From Formosa sp030427735 (lineage in GTDB: Bacteria > Bacteroidota > Bacteroidia > Flavobacteriales > Flavobacteriaceae): a stretch of DNA of 64,000 bases. Below are positions 6,787 through 17,000 of the stretch, in pieces. The notes beneath the pieces are model-generated. The model saw only the letters and a program-made list of their open reading frames with translations. It had not been told where the DNA came from and made no database searches. The stretch covers positions 930,001 to 994,000 of the forward strand of contig NZ_CP195158.1 of NCBI RefSeq assembly GCF_051200825.1, given 5' to 3'. The position numbers and the translations under genes are program-made. Numbering within the stretch: the first letter of the stretch is position 1; each line of letters opens with the position of its first letter.

Positions 6787-8397
6787 ATGCCGACTGACTG
6801 TATTCCGTTTAGAGACACCAACTATTTTTCAACTTTAATATGCGATTATTTAGATGAAAATCCTGCTTTACAACCGTTTTATAATCGTTTTCCTAAACTC
6901 GAAAATTTTAAAGCTCAAATACAGGAAAAGTCAGGTAAGGTAGGTGCATCTCAGCAACAACGGCGGCAATTAGTTTCGGTTTTAGAAGAACAATATGCTA
7001 CTTTAAAAACCTCTGAAGCCACGCGCTTAAACATATCGCTTTTAAAAGAATCCAACACCTTTACAATTACAACAGGACATCAGTTAAACCTGTTTACAGG
7101 ACCGTTGTATTTTCTGTATAAAATCATTTCTACTATCAATTTAACGAACACTTTAAAAGCTAAATATCCCGACTATCATTTTGTGCCCGTGTATTGGATG
7201 GCAACAGAAGATCATGATTTCGACGAGATTAATTATTTTAATTTTAAAGGCAAAAAAATACAGTGGAACAGGGAAGATGGTGGCGCAGTAGGAGAGTTGT
7301 CTACCGAAGGGCTTTCGGCTGTTTTTAATTTGTTTGAACAAGAATTAGGTTTAGGTAAACATGCAGATCAATTAAAGCAGTTGTTCTCTCAAGCATATTT
7401 AAATCACGATAATTTAACCGATGCTACGCGATTTTTGGCCAATGCCTTATTTTCCGATTTAGGCTTGGTAATTCTAGATGCTAATCATCGTGAATTAAAA
7501 CGCGAATTTATTCCTTACATTAAACAGGATATTCTGCAACAAACCTCTAGTCTAGAGGTGTCCAAAACCAATGATGCGTTATCGGCTATTTCGGGTGCAG
7601 ACTATAATATTCAGGTTAATCCGAGAGCAATTAACTTATTTTATTTAACAGCGGGTACCCGTGAGCGTATAGTTTTCGAAGAAGATAGTTATAAAGTTCT
7701 TAATGCTTCAAAGACCTTTACTGAGGCCGAAATTTTAGAAGAAATCGATAATTTTCCAGAACGATTTTCGCCTAATGTCATCATGCGTCCGCTATATCAG
7801 GAAGTGATTTTGCCTAATTTGTGTTACATAGGCGGTGGAGGCGAATTGGCGTATTGGTTACAATTAAAACGTTTTTTTGAAGCTGTAGAAGTGCCGTTTC
7901 CAATGCTGTTGCTAAGAAATTCTGTATTGGTAAAAACGCAGCAGCAAGCAAAAAAGTTAACGAAACTAGATATTAGTAACCACGATTTGTTTTTAAAACG
8001 CGATGCTTTTATTAACAAAAAAGTGAGAAAGATTTCGAATATCGATATCGATTTTTCAAGGCAAAAGCAACAGCTTCAAGAGCAGTTCGAGTTTTTGTAC
8101 GATTTGGCAGAGCAAACAGATCGTTCGTTTGTTGGTGCCGTAAAAGCACAGGAGCGTAAGCAAATCAAAGGGTTAGAGCATTTAGAAAAACGTTTGCTAA
8201 AGGCGCAGAAAAAGAAATTAGCAGATCAGGTGTCTAGAATGACGGCGTTACAAAACGAGTTGTTTCCTAACGACAGTTTACAGGAACGCGCTGTTAATTT
8301 CTCTGAATTATATCTTGAGTTTGGAGACCAATTAATTGAACAGTTAGTGTTAAATTTGCAGCCTTTAAAACAAGAATTTTTAATACTAAATCTGTAA
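6787..8397 (+). CDS. bshC: Bacillithiol biosynthesis cysteine-adding enzyme BshC
   Basis: The 536-residue protein matches BshC in length and motifs: ITTGHQLNLFTGPLYFLYKI near residue 100, VPVYWMATEDHDFDEINYF near 135, and a long charged coiled-coil in the last 150 residues. BshC is credited with adding cysteine to glucosaminyl-malate, the last step of bacillithiol synthesis. The gene stops 5 bases before the PLP decarboxylase start, so the two are probably one transcript. bshA and bshB are not in the window. Confidence 0.93.
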   Translation: MPTDCIPFRDTNYFSTLICDYLDENPALQPFYNRFPKLENFKAQIQEKSGKVGASQQQRRQLVSVLEEQYATLKTSEATRLNISLLKESNTFTITTGHQLNLFTGPLYFLYKIISTINLTNTLKAKYPDYHFVPVYWMATEDHDFDEINYFNFKGKKIQWNREDGGAVGELSTEGLSAVFNLFEQELGLGKHADQLKQLFSQAYLNHDNLTDATRFLANALFSDLGLVILDANHRELKREFIPYIKQDILQQTSSLEVSKTNDALSAISGADYNIQVNPRAINLFYLTAGTRERIVFEEDSYKVLNASKTFTEAEILEEIDNFPERFSPNVIMRPLYQEVILPNLCYIGGGGELAYWLQLKRFFEAVEVPFPMLLLRNSVLVKTQQQAKKLTKLDISNHDLFLKRDAFINKKVRKISNIDIDFSRQKQQLQEQFEFLYDLAEQTDRSFVGAVKAQERKQIKGLEHLEKRLLKAQKKKLADQVSRMTALQNELFPNDSLQERAVNFSELYLEFGDQLIEQLVLNLQPLKQEFLILNL

Positions 8398-8402
8398 CAT
8401 AA

Positions 8403-9776
8403 ATGCATAAAGTAGATTTTGATTTGGTAGAAATGACTATGGATGTTATGAAATATGCCATAGAACGCATTTCTTCATCAGAACGTAAAATTGGCAAGCC
8501 CAAAAAAGCCGAAGAATTAAAAGCTTTAGTTGGCGAAACGATAACAGCAAAGGGTATAGGTGGCGAGAATGCTTTTAATCTTTGGAAAAAACATTTAATG
8601 AAAGCCAATGTACCTGTAGATCACCCAAGAAATTTAGCCTTTGTGCCAGCGTCTCCAACTCGAGCCGCTGTAATGTTCGATTTGGTAACATCGGCATCTA
8701 GCATTCACGGCGCATACTGGATGGAAGGCGCCGGAGGTATTTTTTGCGAAAATGAAGCTATGAAATGGATTGTTTCGCTTACCGGTTTACCTGAAGGCGC
8801 TTTTGGAGTGTTTACCAGTGGCGGAACAGCGGCAAACTTATCGGCGATAGTTACGGCCAGAGAATATTGGAGAAGCCTTAAAGCCGAACATAAAAACGAA
8901 CGCGGTTTAATAATTACCTCTATCGGTGCGCATTCATCCATTAAGGCGATGGCAAAAGTGGCCGATTTAGATGTGCTTTTGGTAGATACCGAAGACCGTC
9001 TAGAAGGACCAGCCCTGCAAGAAACTATAGATAATTTATCGGCAGATCAACGCGAGCGCTTGTTTGCTGTAGTAGCTACAGGTGGTACAACTAACGCTGG
9101 AATTATAGACGATTTAGATGCAATTGGAACAATTTGCGAAACAGAACATTTATGGTTGCATGTAGATGCTGCTTACGGTGGCGGAGCTTTGGCATCAGAT
9201 TCTGTAAGACATTTGTTTAAAGGAATTGAAAAAGCCGATAGTATTACTATAGATCCGCACAAATGGATGTTTTCGCCTTACGATTGTGGAGCAGTAATTT
9301 ATAAGCGCCCAGAATTGGCTAAAAATGCCCATTCGCAACAGGGGTCTTACCTCGATATATTTAAAGATGAAGGTGCTCACGGATTTAATCCAACCGATTA
9401 TCAAATACAATTAACACGTCGCGTTAGAGGTTTGCCTTTATGGTTTTCTTTAGCAATGCACGGTACAGATAGATATAAAGAGGCTATAGAGCGTGGATTG
9501 GAATTAGCACAAATAGCTGGCCGATTAATAGAAGCGCACCCTAATGTCGAGTTGGTAAGAGAGCCAAGTTTGTCTTGTGTGTTGTTTAGACGTATAGGAT
9601 GGCAACCCGAAGATTATACACATTGGACTTACGAGAACCATAAAAAAGGATTTGCTTTAGTAACGCCTACAAAATGGAAAACAGGAGATACTTTCGAAAC
9701 GGTATCTCGTTTTTGTTTTATCAACCCAGATACAACAGAAGAAGATATTGCACTTATTTTAAAAACAATGGAATAA
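8403..9776 (+). CDS. PLP-dependent group II amino acid decarboxylase family protein
   Basis: The 457-residue protein belongs to the glutamate/aromatic amino acid decarboxylase family. The PLP lysine is in SITIDPHKWMFSPYDCG near residue 287, with TSGGTAANL (phosphate contact) near 140 and HVDAAYGGGA near 245. Such enzymes decarboxylate aromatic or acidic amino acids to amines, but the substrate cannot be read from the sequence. It starts 5 bases after bshC; the link to thiol metabolism is only positional. Confidence 0.85.
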   Translation: MHKVDFDLVEMTMDVMKYAIERISSSERKIGKPKKAEELKALVGETITAKGIGGENAFNLWKKHLMKANVPVDHPRNLAFVPASPTRAAVMFDLVTSASSIHGAYWMEGAGGIFCENEAMKWIVSLTGLPEGAFGVFTSGGTAANLSAIVTAREYWRSLKAEHKNERGLIITSIGAHSSIKAMAKVADLDVLLVDTEDRLEGPALQETIDNLSADQRERLFAVVATGGTTNAGIIDDLDAIGTICETEHLWLHVDAAYGGGALASDSVRHLFKGIEKADSITIDPHKWMFSPYDCGAVIYKRPELAKNAHSQQGSYLDIFKDEGAHGFNPTDYQIQLTRRVRGLPLWFSLAMHGTDRYKEAIERGLELAQIAGRLIEAHPNVELVREPSLSCVLFRRIGWQPEDYTHWTYENHKKGFALVTPTKWKTGDTFETVSRFCFINPDTTEEDIALILKTME

Positions 9777-9813
9777 AGTTGAATTCAAACTTTACAAATA
9801 AAAGTATAAATAG

Positions 9814-9821
9814 TAATTTTG
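9814..9821 (+). promoter_or_regulatory. -7 element touching the guaA start
   Basis: TAATTTTG ends only three bases before the guaA ATG at 9825. If used, transcription would start at or next to the ATG, giving a leaderless or nearly leaderless message. No clear TTG element is found upstream. Confidence 0.45.
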
Positions 9822-9824
9822 CGC

Positions 9825-11360
9825 ATGCAACATAATAACGTATTAATTTTAGACTTCGGTTCGCAATACACTCAGCTTATAGCACGTCGAGTTCGAGAAC
9901 TCAACATTTATTGCGAAATTCATCCTTTTAACAAAATTCCTTCAAATATCGAGCAGTACAAGGCGGTTATCCTTTCTGGTAGTCCATCGTCTGTGCGTTC
10001 AGAGCAAGCTCCGCATCCAGATTTATCGCAAATTCGTGGTAAAAAACCATTGTTGGCAGTATGCTACGGTGCGCAATACTTAGCGCATTTTTCTGGAGGT
10101 GAAGTAGCACCATCTAATACGCGTGAGTACGGAAGAGCAAACTTGTCGTTTATAAAAGATAGTGAACCTTTTTTCGATAAGATTTCTGAAGGTAGCCAAG
10201 TTTGGATGAGCCATAGCGATACCATTAAGCATTTACCAACAAATGCCGTGCTTATTGCCAGTACCCACGATGTTGAAAATGCAGCGTATAGAATTGAAGG
10301 CGAAGAAACCTATGCTATTCAATTTCACCCAGAAGTGTATCACTCTACAGATGGAAAGCAATTACTAGAGAATTTCTTGGTGCATATTGCAGATGTTAAT
10401 CAAGATTGGACACCGCAATCGTTTGTCGAGGAAACTGTAGAAGAGCTTCAAGCAAAATTAGGAAACGACAAGGTGGTTTTAGGTTTGTCTGGAGGTGTAG
10501 ATTCTTCTGTAGCAGCCATGCTTTTACACAAAGCAATTGGCAAAAACCTGTATTGTATTTTTGTAAATAACGGTTTGTTACGTAAAAATGAATTCGAAGA
10601 TGTTCTAGAACAATACAAGGGCATGGGGCTTAATGTTAAAGGGGTAGATGCTTCGGCACGATTTTTAGACGCCCTTGCTGGTTTAAGCGATCCAGAAGCT
10701 AAACGTAAAGCCATTGGTCGTGTGTTTATTGAAGTTTTCGACGACGAGGCACACCAAATACAAGATGTTAAATGGCTAGCCCAAGGTACTATATATCCAG
10801 ATGTTATAGAAAGTGTTTCTGCTACTGGAGGTCCAAGTGCTACAATTAAGAGCCATCATAACGTAGGCGGTTTACCAGATTTTATGAAGCTTAAAATAGT
10901 AGAGCCTTTAAAGGCTTTATTTAAAGACGAAGTAAGACGCGTTGGTGCATCTATGGATATGGATCAGGCGCTTTTAGGTCGTCACCCTTTCCCTGGCCCA
11001 GGATTGGCTATTCGTATTTTAGGTGATATTACTGCAGAAAAAGTAAGAATATTACAGGAAGTTGATGCTGTTTTTATTAACGGATTAAAATCTTGGGGAC
11101 TTTACGATAAAGTATGGCAAGCCGGAGCTATTTTATTACCTGTAAACAGCGTAGGGGTAATGGGAGACGAACGTACTTATGAAAAATGTGTCGCTTTAAG
11201 AGCTGTAGAAAGTACCGATGGTATGACAGCCGACTGGGTAAACTTACCTTACGAGTTTTTACAAAAAACATCTAACGATATAATAAATAAGGTAAAAGGC
11301 GTTAATAGAGTAGTGTACGATATTAGTTCTAAGCCACCAGCCACAATAGAGTGGGAATAA
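9825..11360 (+). CDS. guaA: GMP synthase (glutamine-hydrolysing)
   Basis: The 511-residue protein makes GMP from XMP, ATP and glutamine. The N-terminal GATase domain has LDFGSQYTQLIARRVRE and the nucleophile in AVCYGAQYLAH. The ATP-PPase P-loop LSGGVDSSVAAMLL is near residue 222, and HPFPGPGLAIRILG near 386 begins the dimerisation domain. ATG at 9825 is preferred over an upstream in-frame TTG at 9819, because MQHNNVLILDFGSQ is the family N-terminus and the TTG lies inside a TAATTTTG promoter element. Confidence 0.96.
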   Translation: MQHNNVLILDFGSQYTQLIARRVRELNIYCEIHPFNKIPSNIEQYKAVILSGSPSSVRSEQAPHPDLSQIRGKKPLLAVCYGAQYLAHFSGGEVAPSNTREYGRANLSFIKDSEPFFDKISEGSQVWMSHSDTIKHLPTNAVLIASTHDVENAAYRIEGEETYAIQFHPEVYHSTDGKQLLENFLVHIADVNQDWTPQSFVEETVEELQAKLGNDKVVLGLSGGVDSSVAAMLLHKAIGKNLYCIFVNNGLLRKNEFEDVLEQYKGMGLNVKGVDASARFLDALAGLSDPEAKRKAIGRVFIEVFDDEAHQIQDVKWLAQGTIYPDVIESVSATGGPSATIKSHHNVGGLPDFMKLKIVEPLKALFKDEVRRVGASMDMDQALLGRHPFPGPGLAIRILGDITAEKVRILQEVDAVFINGLKSWGLYDKVWQAGAILLPVNSVGVMGDERTYEKCVALRAVESTDGMTADWVNLPYEFLQKTSNDIINKVKGVNRVVYDISSKPPATIEWE

Positions 11361-11402
11361 ACGTATATTACATCAATTATTTTTCGAATTAAACCATATT
11401 GA

Positions 11403-13328
11403 ATGAAAAAGTTTTTAGTTGTTTTTGTATTGCTTGTTTTTATTGGGAACCACGTTTTTGCTCAAAATTACAGTACCCATAAAGTAAAGCAGAATGAAAA
11501 AATAGAGGATATAGCCAAACAATACCTGGTGTCTGTTTACGACATTTATGCGCTGAATCCGGATGCTAAAAACGGTTTAAAACCCAATATGGTTTTAATT
11601 ATTCCAAAAACACAAGTTCAAGCCGAAATAACTACAGTTAAACAGCTTACAGGTTACAAACAACATCGGGTTAAACGTAAAGAAACGTTGTACAGCATTT
11701 CTAAAATGTACAATGTTACTACAGACGAGCTGAAAAAGGAAAATACATTTTTGTATTCAGAACCTTTAAGAAAAGGCACAAAAATTAGAATTCCTGTATA
11801 TAAAACCAAGCAGGTTTTAGAAGAAGTTAATCAGCCTTTAGAAGTTGCCAAAGATTATGTGGTTTTGCCTAAAGAAGGTAAGTGGCGAGTAGCATATAAA
11901 TTTGGAATTACCATTGAAGAACTTGAAGCCCTAAACCCAGAAATGAGCGAGGTACTTAAAGTAGGAGATACTATAAAAGTGCCAAATATAGACCGTGTTT
12001 CGGAAAAAGTTGTAGAAGATAAGTACGATTATTACGAAGTACAACCTAAAGAAGGGTTTTACAGGTTAAAAGTTAAATTAGGGGTAACGCAAGACGAATT
12101 AGAAACATTAAACCCCGAGTTAAAAGAAAGCGGTTTAAAAGTTGGAATGGTTTTAAAAGTACCAAAAAAGGTAGACGATGATGTTATTGGAATGATTTCA
12201 GACCAAACTCTAGTAGCTTCCGATTTAACTAAACGTCCGTTTGCGCCAGATCAAAAGCACATTGCTGTAATGTTGCCTTTTCGACTAAAAGGGGTAAATT
12301 TCGATTCTATTTCAGGAACCATGCGCCATATTCAAAAGGATAACTATTTAAATTTTTCCTTAGAATTTCATTCAGGAGTACTTATCGCTTTAGATTCGCT
12401 TAAAAAACTTGGTGTTCATGTAAAAGTAGATGTTTACGATACCGAAAATAAAACCAGTACTATAAGCGATGTATTAAGAAATCATAATTTCGAAGAATTA
12501 GATGCCATTATTGGTCCGTTAACACAAAGCGATGTCGAATTTACTGCCCAGCAATTAGGTCAGTATAACATTCCTGTAGTGTCGCCAATAACCAAGCATG
12601 TAAACATTACCAATAATACCTTTCAGTCTAGGCCTTCAGAAGCTTTACTGCAATCTAAAGTCATCAATTACTTTAAGCAACGCGATAGTTTAACCAATAC
12701 AATTTTAGTCTTCGATTCAAAATCTATGGCTAGTAGTACTAAGTTAACATCGGCATTTCCTTTGGCAGCAAAAGTGCAGTCTAGAAAAGACAAAAAGGGG
12801 AACGATTCGCATTATATTTTAGTAGACGATATTGCTAAATTATTAAAGCCTGGTAAAAATGTGGTGTTCTTAGAGACGGAAAGCGAAGTATTCGTGTCTA
12901 ACATAACCAGTATTTTAAATTCTTTAAATACTGAGGAAACTCAAATTATTTTAGCAACCAGTAATATGAATGCTGCTTTTGAAGGGAACGAGGTTTCTAA
13001 TCACCATTTATCAAATTTACATTTCCATTACGCATCCGTTTCAAAAAGTTTCGATCAGGATGTGGAAAACGGATTTATAAAACGTTACGAAAAGGAATAC
13101 GGAATAACGCCAAATAAAATTGCAGTTAGAGGATTTGATGTTACCATGGATGTTGTACTGCGTTTGGTAACTTCTACAGACTTATACGCTTCTGCCAACG
13201 ATGCACCTTTAACAGAATATGTTGAAAATAAATTCGCTTATAAAAAGAAAGATTTAGGCGGTTTTTATAACGATACGGTGTATTTATTGCAGTATGAAGA
13301 ATTAAAAATTGTTGAAGTAAAAGAATAA
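11403..13328 (+). CDS. Secreted LysM protein with periplasmic-binding (PBP1-like) domain
   Basis: The 641-residue protein has a signal peptide (residues 1-20, ending VFAQ). It then has four LysM-like repeats at about 24-70, 83-130, 150-193 and 208-255, each ending in a KVP or IP strand. The region 280-630 resembles the type 1 periplasmic-binding fold (HIAVMLPFRLKG, AIIGPLTQSDVEF, IPVVSPITKH). This layout is common in Bacteroidetes, and a role in holding peptidoglycan and sensing or organising the envelope is an inference. It follows guaA by 42 bases and precedes the OsmC gene by 4. Confidence 0.8.
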   Translation: MKKFLVVFVLLVFIGNHVFAQNYSTHKVKQNEKIEDIAKQYLVSVYDIYALNPDAKNGLKPNMVLIIPKTQVQAEITTVKQLTGYKQHRVKRKETLYSISKMYNVTTDELKKENTFLYSEPLRKGTKIRIPVYKTKQVLEEVNQPLEVAKDYVVLPKEGKWRVAYKFGITIEELEALNPEMSEVLKVGDTIKVPNIDRVSEKVVEDKYDYYEVQPKEGFYRLKVKLGVTQDELETLNPELKESGLKVGMVLKVPKKVDDDVIGMISDQTLVASDLTKRPFAPDQKHIAVMLPFRLKGVNFDSISGTMRHIQKDNYLNFSLEFHSGVLIALDSLKKLGVHVKVDVYDTENKTSTISDVLRNHNFEELDAIIGPLTQSDVEFTAQQLGQYNIPVVSPITKHVNITNNTFQSRPSEALLQSKVINYFKQRDSLTNTILVFDSKSMASSTKLTSAFPLAAKVQSRKDKKGNDSHYILVDDIAKLLKPGKNVVFLETESEVFVSNITSILNSLNTEETQIILATSNMNAAFEGNEVSNHHLSNLHFHYASVSKSFDQDVENGFIKRYEKEYGITPNKIAVRGFDVTMDVVLRLVTSTDLYASANDAPLTEYVENKFAYKKKDLGGFYNDTVYLLQYEELKIVEVKE

Positions 13329-13332
13329 AAAA

Positions 13333-13734
13333 ATGACTTCTAAGGTACTTTATTTAGGAAACTTACGTACAGAAAATACGCATATAAAATCGGGAAATAC
13401 CTTTATTACCGATGCTCCAGTTGATAATAATGGGAAAGGTGAGGCCTTTTCGCCAACAGATACCGTAGCTACAGGCCTTGCCAATTGCATGATGACGGTT
13501 ATGGGTATAAAGGCTAGAGATTTAAACGTAGATCTAACAGGAACCACAGCCGAAGTTACTAAAACAATGGCCACAGAGCCTCGTAGAATTTCTAAAATAG
13601 AAGTAACGTTCAATATTAGTGTCGAAACCACAGATAAAGAGCGTAAAATTTTAGAGCACACTGCTAGAACATGTCCAGTTCATTTTAGCTTGCATCCAGA
13701 CATAGAACGTGTTGTTACTTTTAATTGGAAGTAG
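13333..13734 (+). CDS. OsmC/Ohr family peroxiredoxin-like protein
   Basis: The 133-residue protein has the two conserved cysteines of the family, in GLANCMMTVMG near residue 53 and in ARTCPVHFSL near 115. OsmC proteins reduce organic hydroperoxides in the cytoplasm with this Cys pair. It starts 4 bases after the LysM gene and ends 18 bases before the DUF3820 gene. Whether it is OsmC proper or a YhfA-like relative is not decided. Confidence 0.88.
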   Translation: MTSKVLYLGNLRTENTHIKSGNTFITDAPVDNNGKGEAFSPTDTVATGLANCMMTVMGIKARDLNVDLTGTTAEVTKTMATEPRRISKIEVTFNISVETTDKERKILEHTARTCPVHFSLHPDIERVVTFNWK

Positions 13735-13752
13735 CATATATTTAAAATTGTT

Positions 13753-13992
13753 ATGGAAGGTTTAAACGGTGACGTTTTAATTGCTTTGGCGCACACTAAA
13801 ATGCCGTTCGGTAAGTACAAAGACCGTTATTTAATAGATTTACCCGAGTATTATATGGTGTGGTACCATAATAAAGGTTTTCCTAAAGGTAAGCTAGGAG
13901 AACAAATGCAAATGGTATACGAATTAAAATTAAATGGTTTGGAGCATCTTATTAGAAACATTCAGCAAAACTATCCAAAACCGAGAAAATAA
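13753..13992 (+). CDS. DUF3820 family protein
   Basis: The 79-residue protein carries the DUF3820 core: KMPFGKYKDRYLIDLPEYYMVWYHNKGFPKGKLGEQM. The family is of unproven function. Its core resembles the C-terminal extension of the exonuclease encoded at 275-1051, suggesting a nucleic-acid-related role. It ends the + strand run and faces the pectinesterase gene across a shared terminator. Confidence 0.88.
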   Translation: MEGLNGDVLIALAHTKMPFGKYKDRYLIDLPEYYMVWYHNKGFPKGKLGEQMQMVYELKLNGLEHLIRNIQQNYPKPRK

Positions 13993-14025
13993 TAACATTA
14001 GATTAATTGTATAAATTATAAAACA

Positions 14026-14059
14026 AAAAGGGCTTGAAAATAAATTCAAGCCCTTTTTT
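14026..14059. terminator. Bidirectional terminator between the DUF3820 and pectinesterase genes
   Basis: aaaaagggcttgaa / ttcaagccctttttt is a symmetric stem with A and T tracts on both sides and serves the two converging genes. Confidence 0.88.
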
Positions 14060-14090
14060 AAACAACAATTAAATAAATGAAAAATATAAA

Positions 14091-17000
14091 TTAGTGTGCC
14101 ACTAATTTTATGGTTTTAGAGCCTTTAGCATCTTTAACTTTTATAAACCAAATGCCTTGAGCGATATTGAAATTAAGGTCTTTGTTGACTTTTAGTTGCT
14201 GAGATAATTGCCCTAATGTATTGTAAATTTGTATGTCTGTTGCAGAGCTTATGTTGGAAATATGAAGTTTGCCATTATAAGCCGCAATATGTACTTCGTT
14301 TGAAGATTCTGAGATGTCGGTAATACTTAAAGCTTCGTTTAAGTCTTTAATAGGATCCCAGTTATCGTTACCTTTTGTAAAATTAAAGGTAGTAATTTCT
14401 GTACCGTCTTTTAAAATAGGTTCGGTTAAAACGGTAGACCAGCTTACGCGATTGCCACTGTTGTCTACTCCAGAATTTTCTGTACTACCATATTCGTACA
14501 TAAACTCCGATTGTCCACCTAAAGAATCTCTCCATCCATCTGGAACAATTAGCGATAAGTCTTCAGAGCCAGGATAATTAGAGGTTTCTATGGTGGTGTT
14601 GTAAAACACAACTTCGCTAGTAGTTGGTCTCCAAGGACGCCCGAAATAACCTGGTTTAGCACGGTAAGTTGATGCCGTTTCTGTACCAGGATCGGTTGAT
14701 GTTACTGTACATCCGTACATTAAATATCCGCGTCCGCCATCTTGTTGCGCAGCAGTAATATAGGCTGCATCGCTACTAACATCGCTGGTATTCATTACTA
14801 AATCGGTTTGATAAAATACAGCAGTCATACCTCCAAAAATATAATCGACAGCTCCTAAAATTTCACCTTTGTAGGCTACAACTCTAGTATTGCTTCCGCC
14901 AAAGAAAGTATCTTGTCTACCAATAACTTTACAATTTACCAATAGTACTTTATCGGTATTGTTAGTTACTGCAATGGCAGCGGCACGTTCTACATAACTG
15001 CGGTCTTGTACATCGGTATTACCAACTGTTGTTGGTCTTACCCCTTTATTTTCTGAAGGAATTAACACTAGGATGTCTTCAGATTCTTTTTTAGAAATGT
15101 ATTGGTTAAATGAATTTTCGAAAATGATATCGTTAGCTTCAAAACCATGCGCAGAAATAACTACTGTAGCATTCCAAAACGAGCCATTGGTAGTACCTGC
15201 TCCCGCGTTATTGTATGATAACGATCCGTTTTCTTTGTTAGTTTTTAAAACATCAGCATGCCATTTTTGGTCGTTGCCCATGCTGTAGTAGCTATATCCG
15301 TGTCCGTAGTACGATGTGATTCTAACGGCATTGGCATCGATATCTACTCCTTTATTGCTTACGGCTATGCTAGGGCTCGAAGAAGCGTTTTTAAAGGTAA
15401 TGTTAGGCGTGTTTATAACTAGCATTTCTTCGTAATTCCCTGGATCTATCAGTACGGTAACGCGCTCGTTGTTTGGGCGTACCATTCTGGATATGGCTTC
15501 TAGCGCTTCGTTTATCGTTTGATAGTCCTTGTCTGTTCCTACAGTAATTTCAGTAGCAAAATCTACAAACGGCTGTACTTCAATATTAGTAATATACGAT
15601 TTGCCAGCAGCGGTAATGGTTACTGTACCGTCATCATTTCCAGTGTAAATATATTCGGTGGTTTCAACAGTACTAGTACTACCACTGTTAGTTATTACCG
15701 GATCACCGTTTTCAATCGTGAAATTAGCTTCGTAATAATAACTTACAATGACTTTGGTGCTAGGGTTAACTGGAATTTTTATTGTACCGCCTTCGCTTAT
15801 GTTTAAATGTCCTTTACCAATTTCGTTAGCTACCGATCCAGAGAATTGTAAGCCTTTGTAAAATTCGTAGCCATTAGCAATTACTTTATCATCGAATGTC
15901 CAATTGGTAACAGGAACAAAAGATAACTCTTTTGTAGCATCTTGTCCGTCTATTGTTAAATTAGACGTTAATGCCAATTCTAAAGGATATTCGTCTAAGC
16001 CAGAATATGTAATGCTATAAGTGCCATCGCGTAACGTAATGTCGGAAATGTTGTTAAAGGTGTATACTGCGTTTTCTTCGTTAGTATTGGTAAAGGTTAA
16101 CGCTAATTTGTCTAGTTGCTCGGTATTTAACTCTGGAGCTAAAATAGCTACCATGTATACAGGTTTAGCTACAAAAGTTAAATCTTGGGTGCTATTTTGT
16201 GCAGCCATGGTTACCGTATTATTTTCGATATCGAAATCATTTACGCCTTCTGCTGTAATGGTATATTGTACACTGGCTTCTAGTTTAACACTGTAAGTTT
16301 TTGCTTCGGTGTTAATGCTTACCATAGGGGTGTAAATTTTATTAGCTTCAGGATCCGGGGTGAATGTTAGACCTAATGCGTCTATATAATCATTGATACC
16401 TATTAAAGCTCCTGTTAATTCGTATAAATCTACTTGTATAATGGTAATGTTGTGCGTAGTATTATCGGAATTTACAGTTATGCTATCTCCGTTTGTAATT
16501 ACATAGCCATTGGCATTGGCAAGGCTGATACCATAGGTAGAGTCTTTTGGGAGTTCTATACTATACATGCCATCGTTTACAGTTGCAGACCAAGTTTTAC
16601 CTGCCTGATTAGTAAAAATGATGCTATAATCGTTAGGGATATTTTCTGCTTGAGACACATCTACCGTTCCTGAAAGTGTAATGTATTCTGCAGCCTCTCT
16701 GTATATTCTGTAATAACTAGGCTTACCAGAGCTGTCGTAAATTTTGTAAGATCCAGCTTGTTGTGCAACAAATTTCAATTCAGCAAAATCTTTGGTCATT
16801 TCAACTTCGTCTTTTTGATGTACATTTTCATCCATATTTTCGAAGGTGATAAGTCCGCCAGAATCGGTTTTGGCCGCCACGGTAACCATGTCGTCTGCGT
16901 TAAGTTGTAATTCTAAATAGCGGCCTGTGGCTCCAGATGAATTCACATAAATACGACCAGTATGTCCGTTAGAATCTGAAATATTATCGTCGTATCGGGT

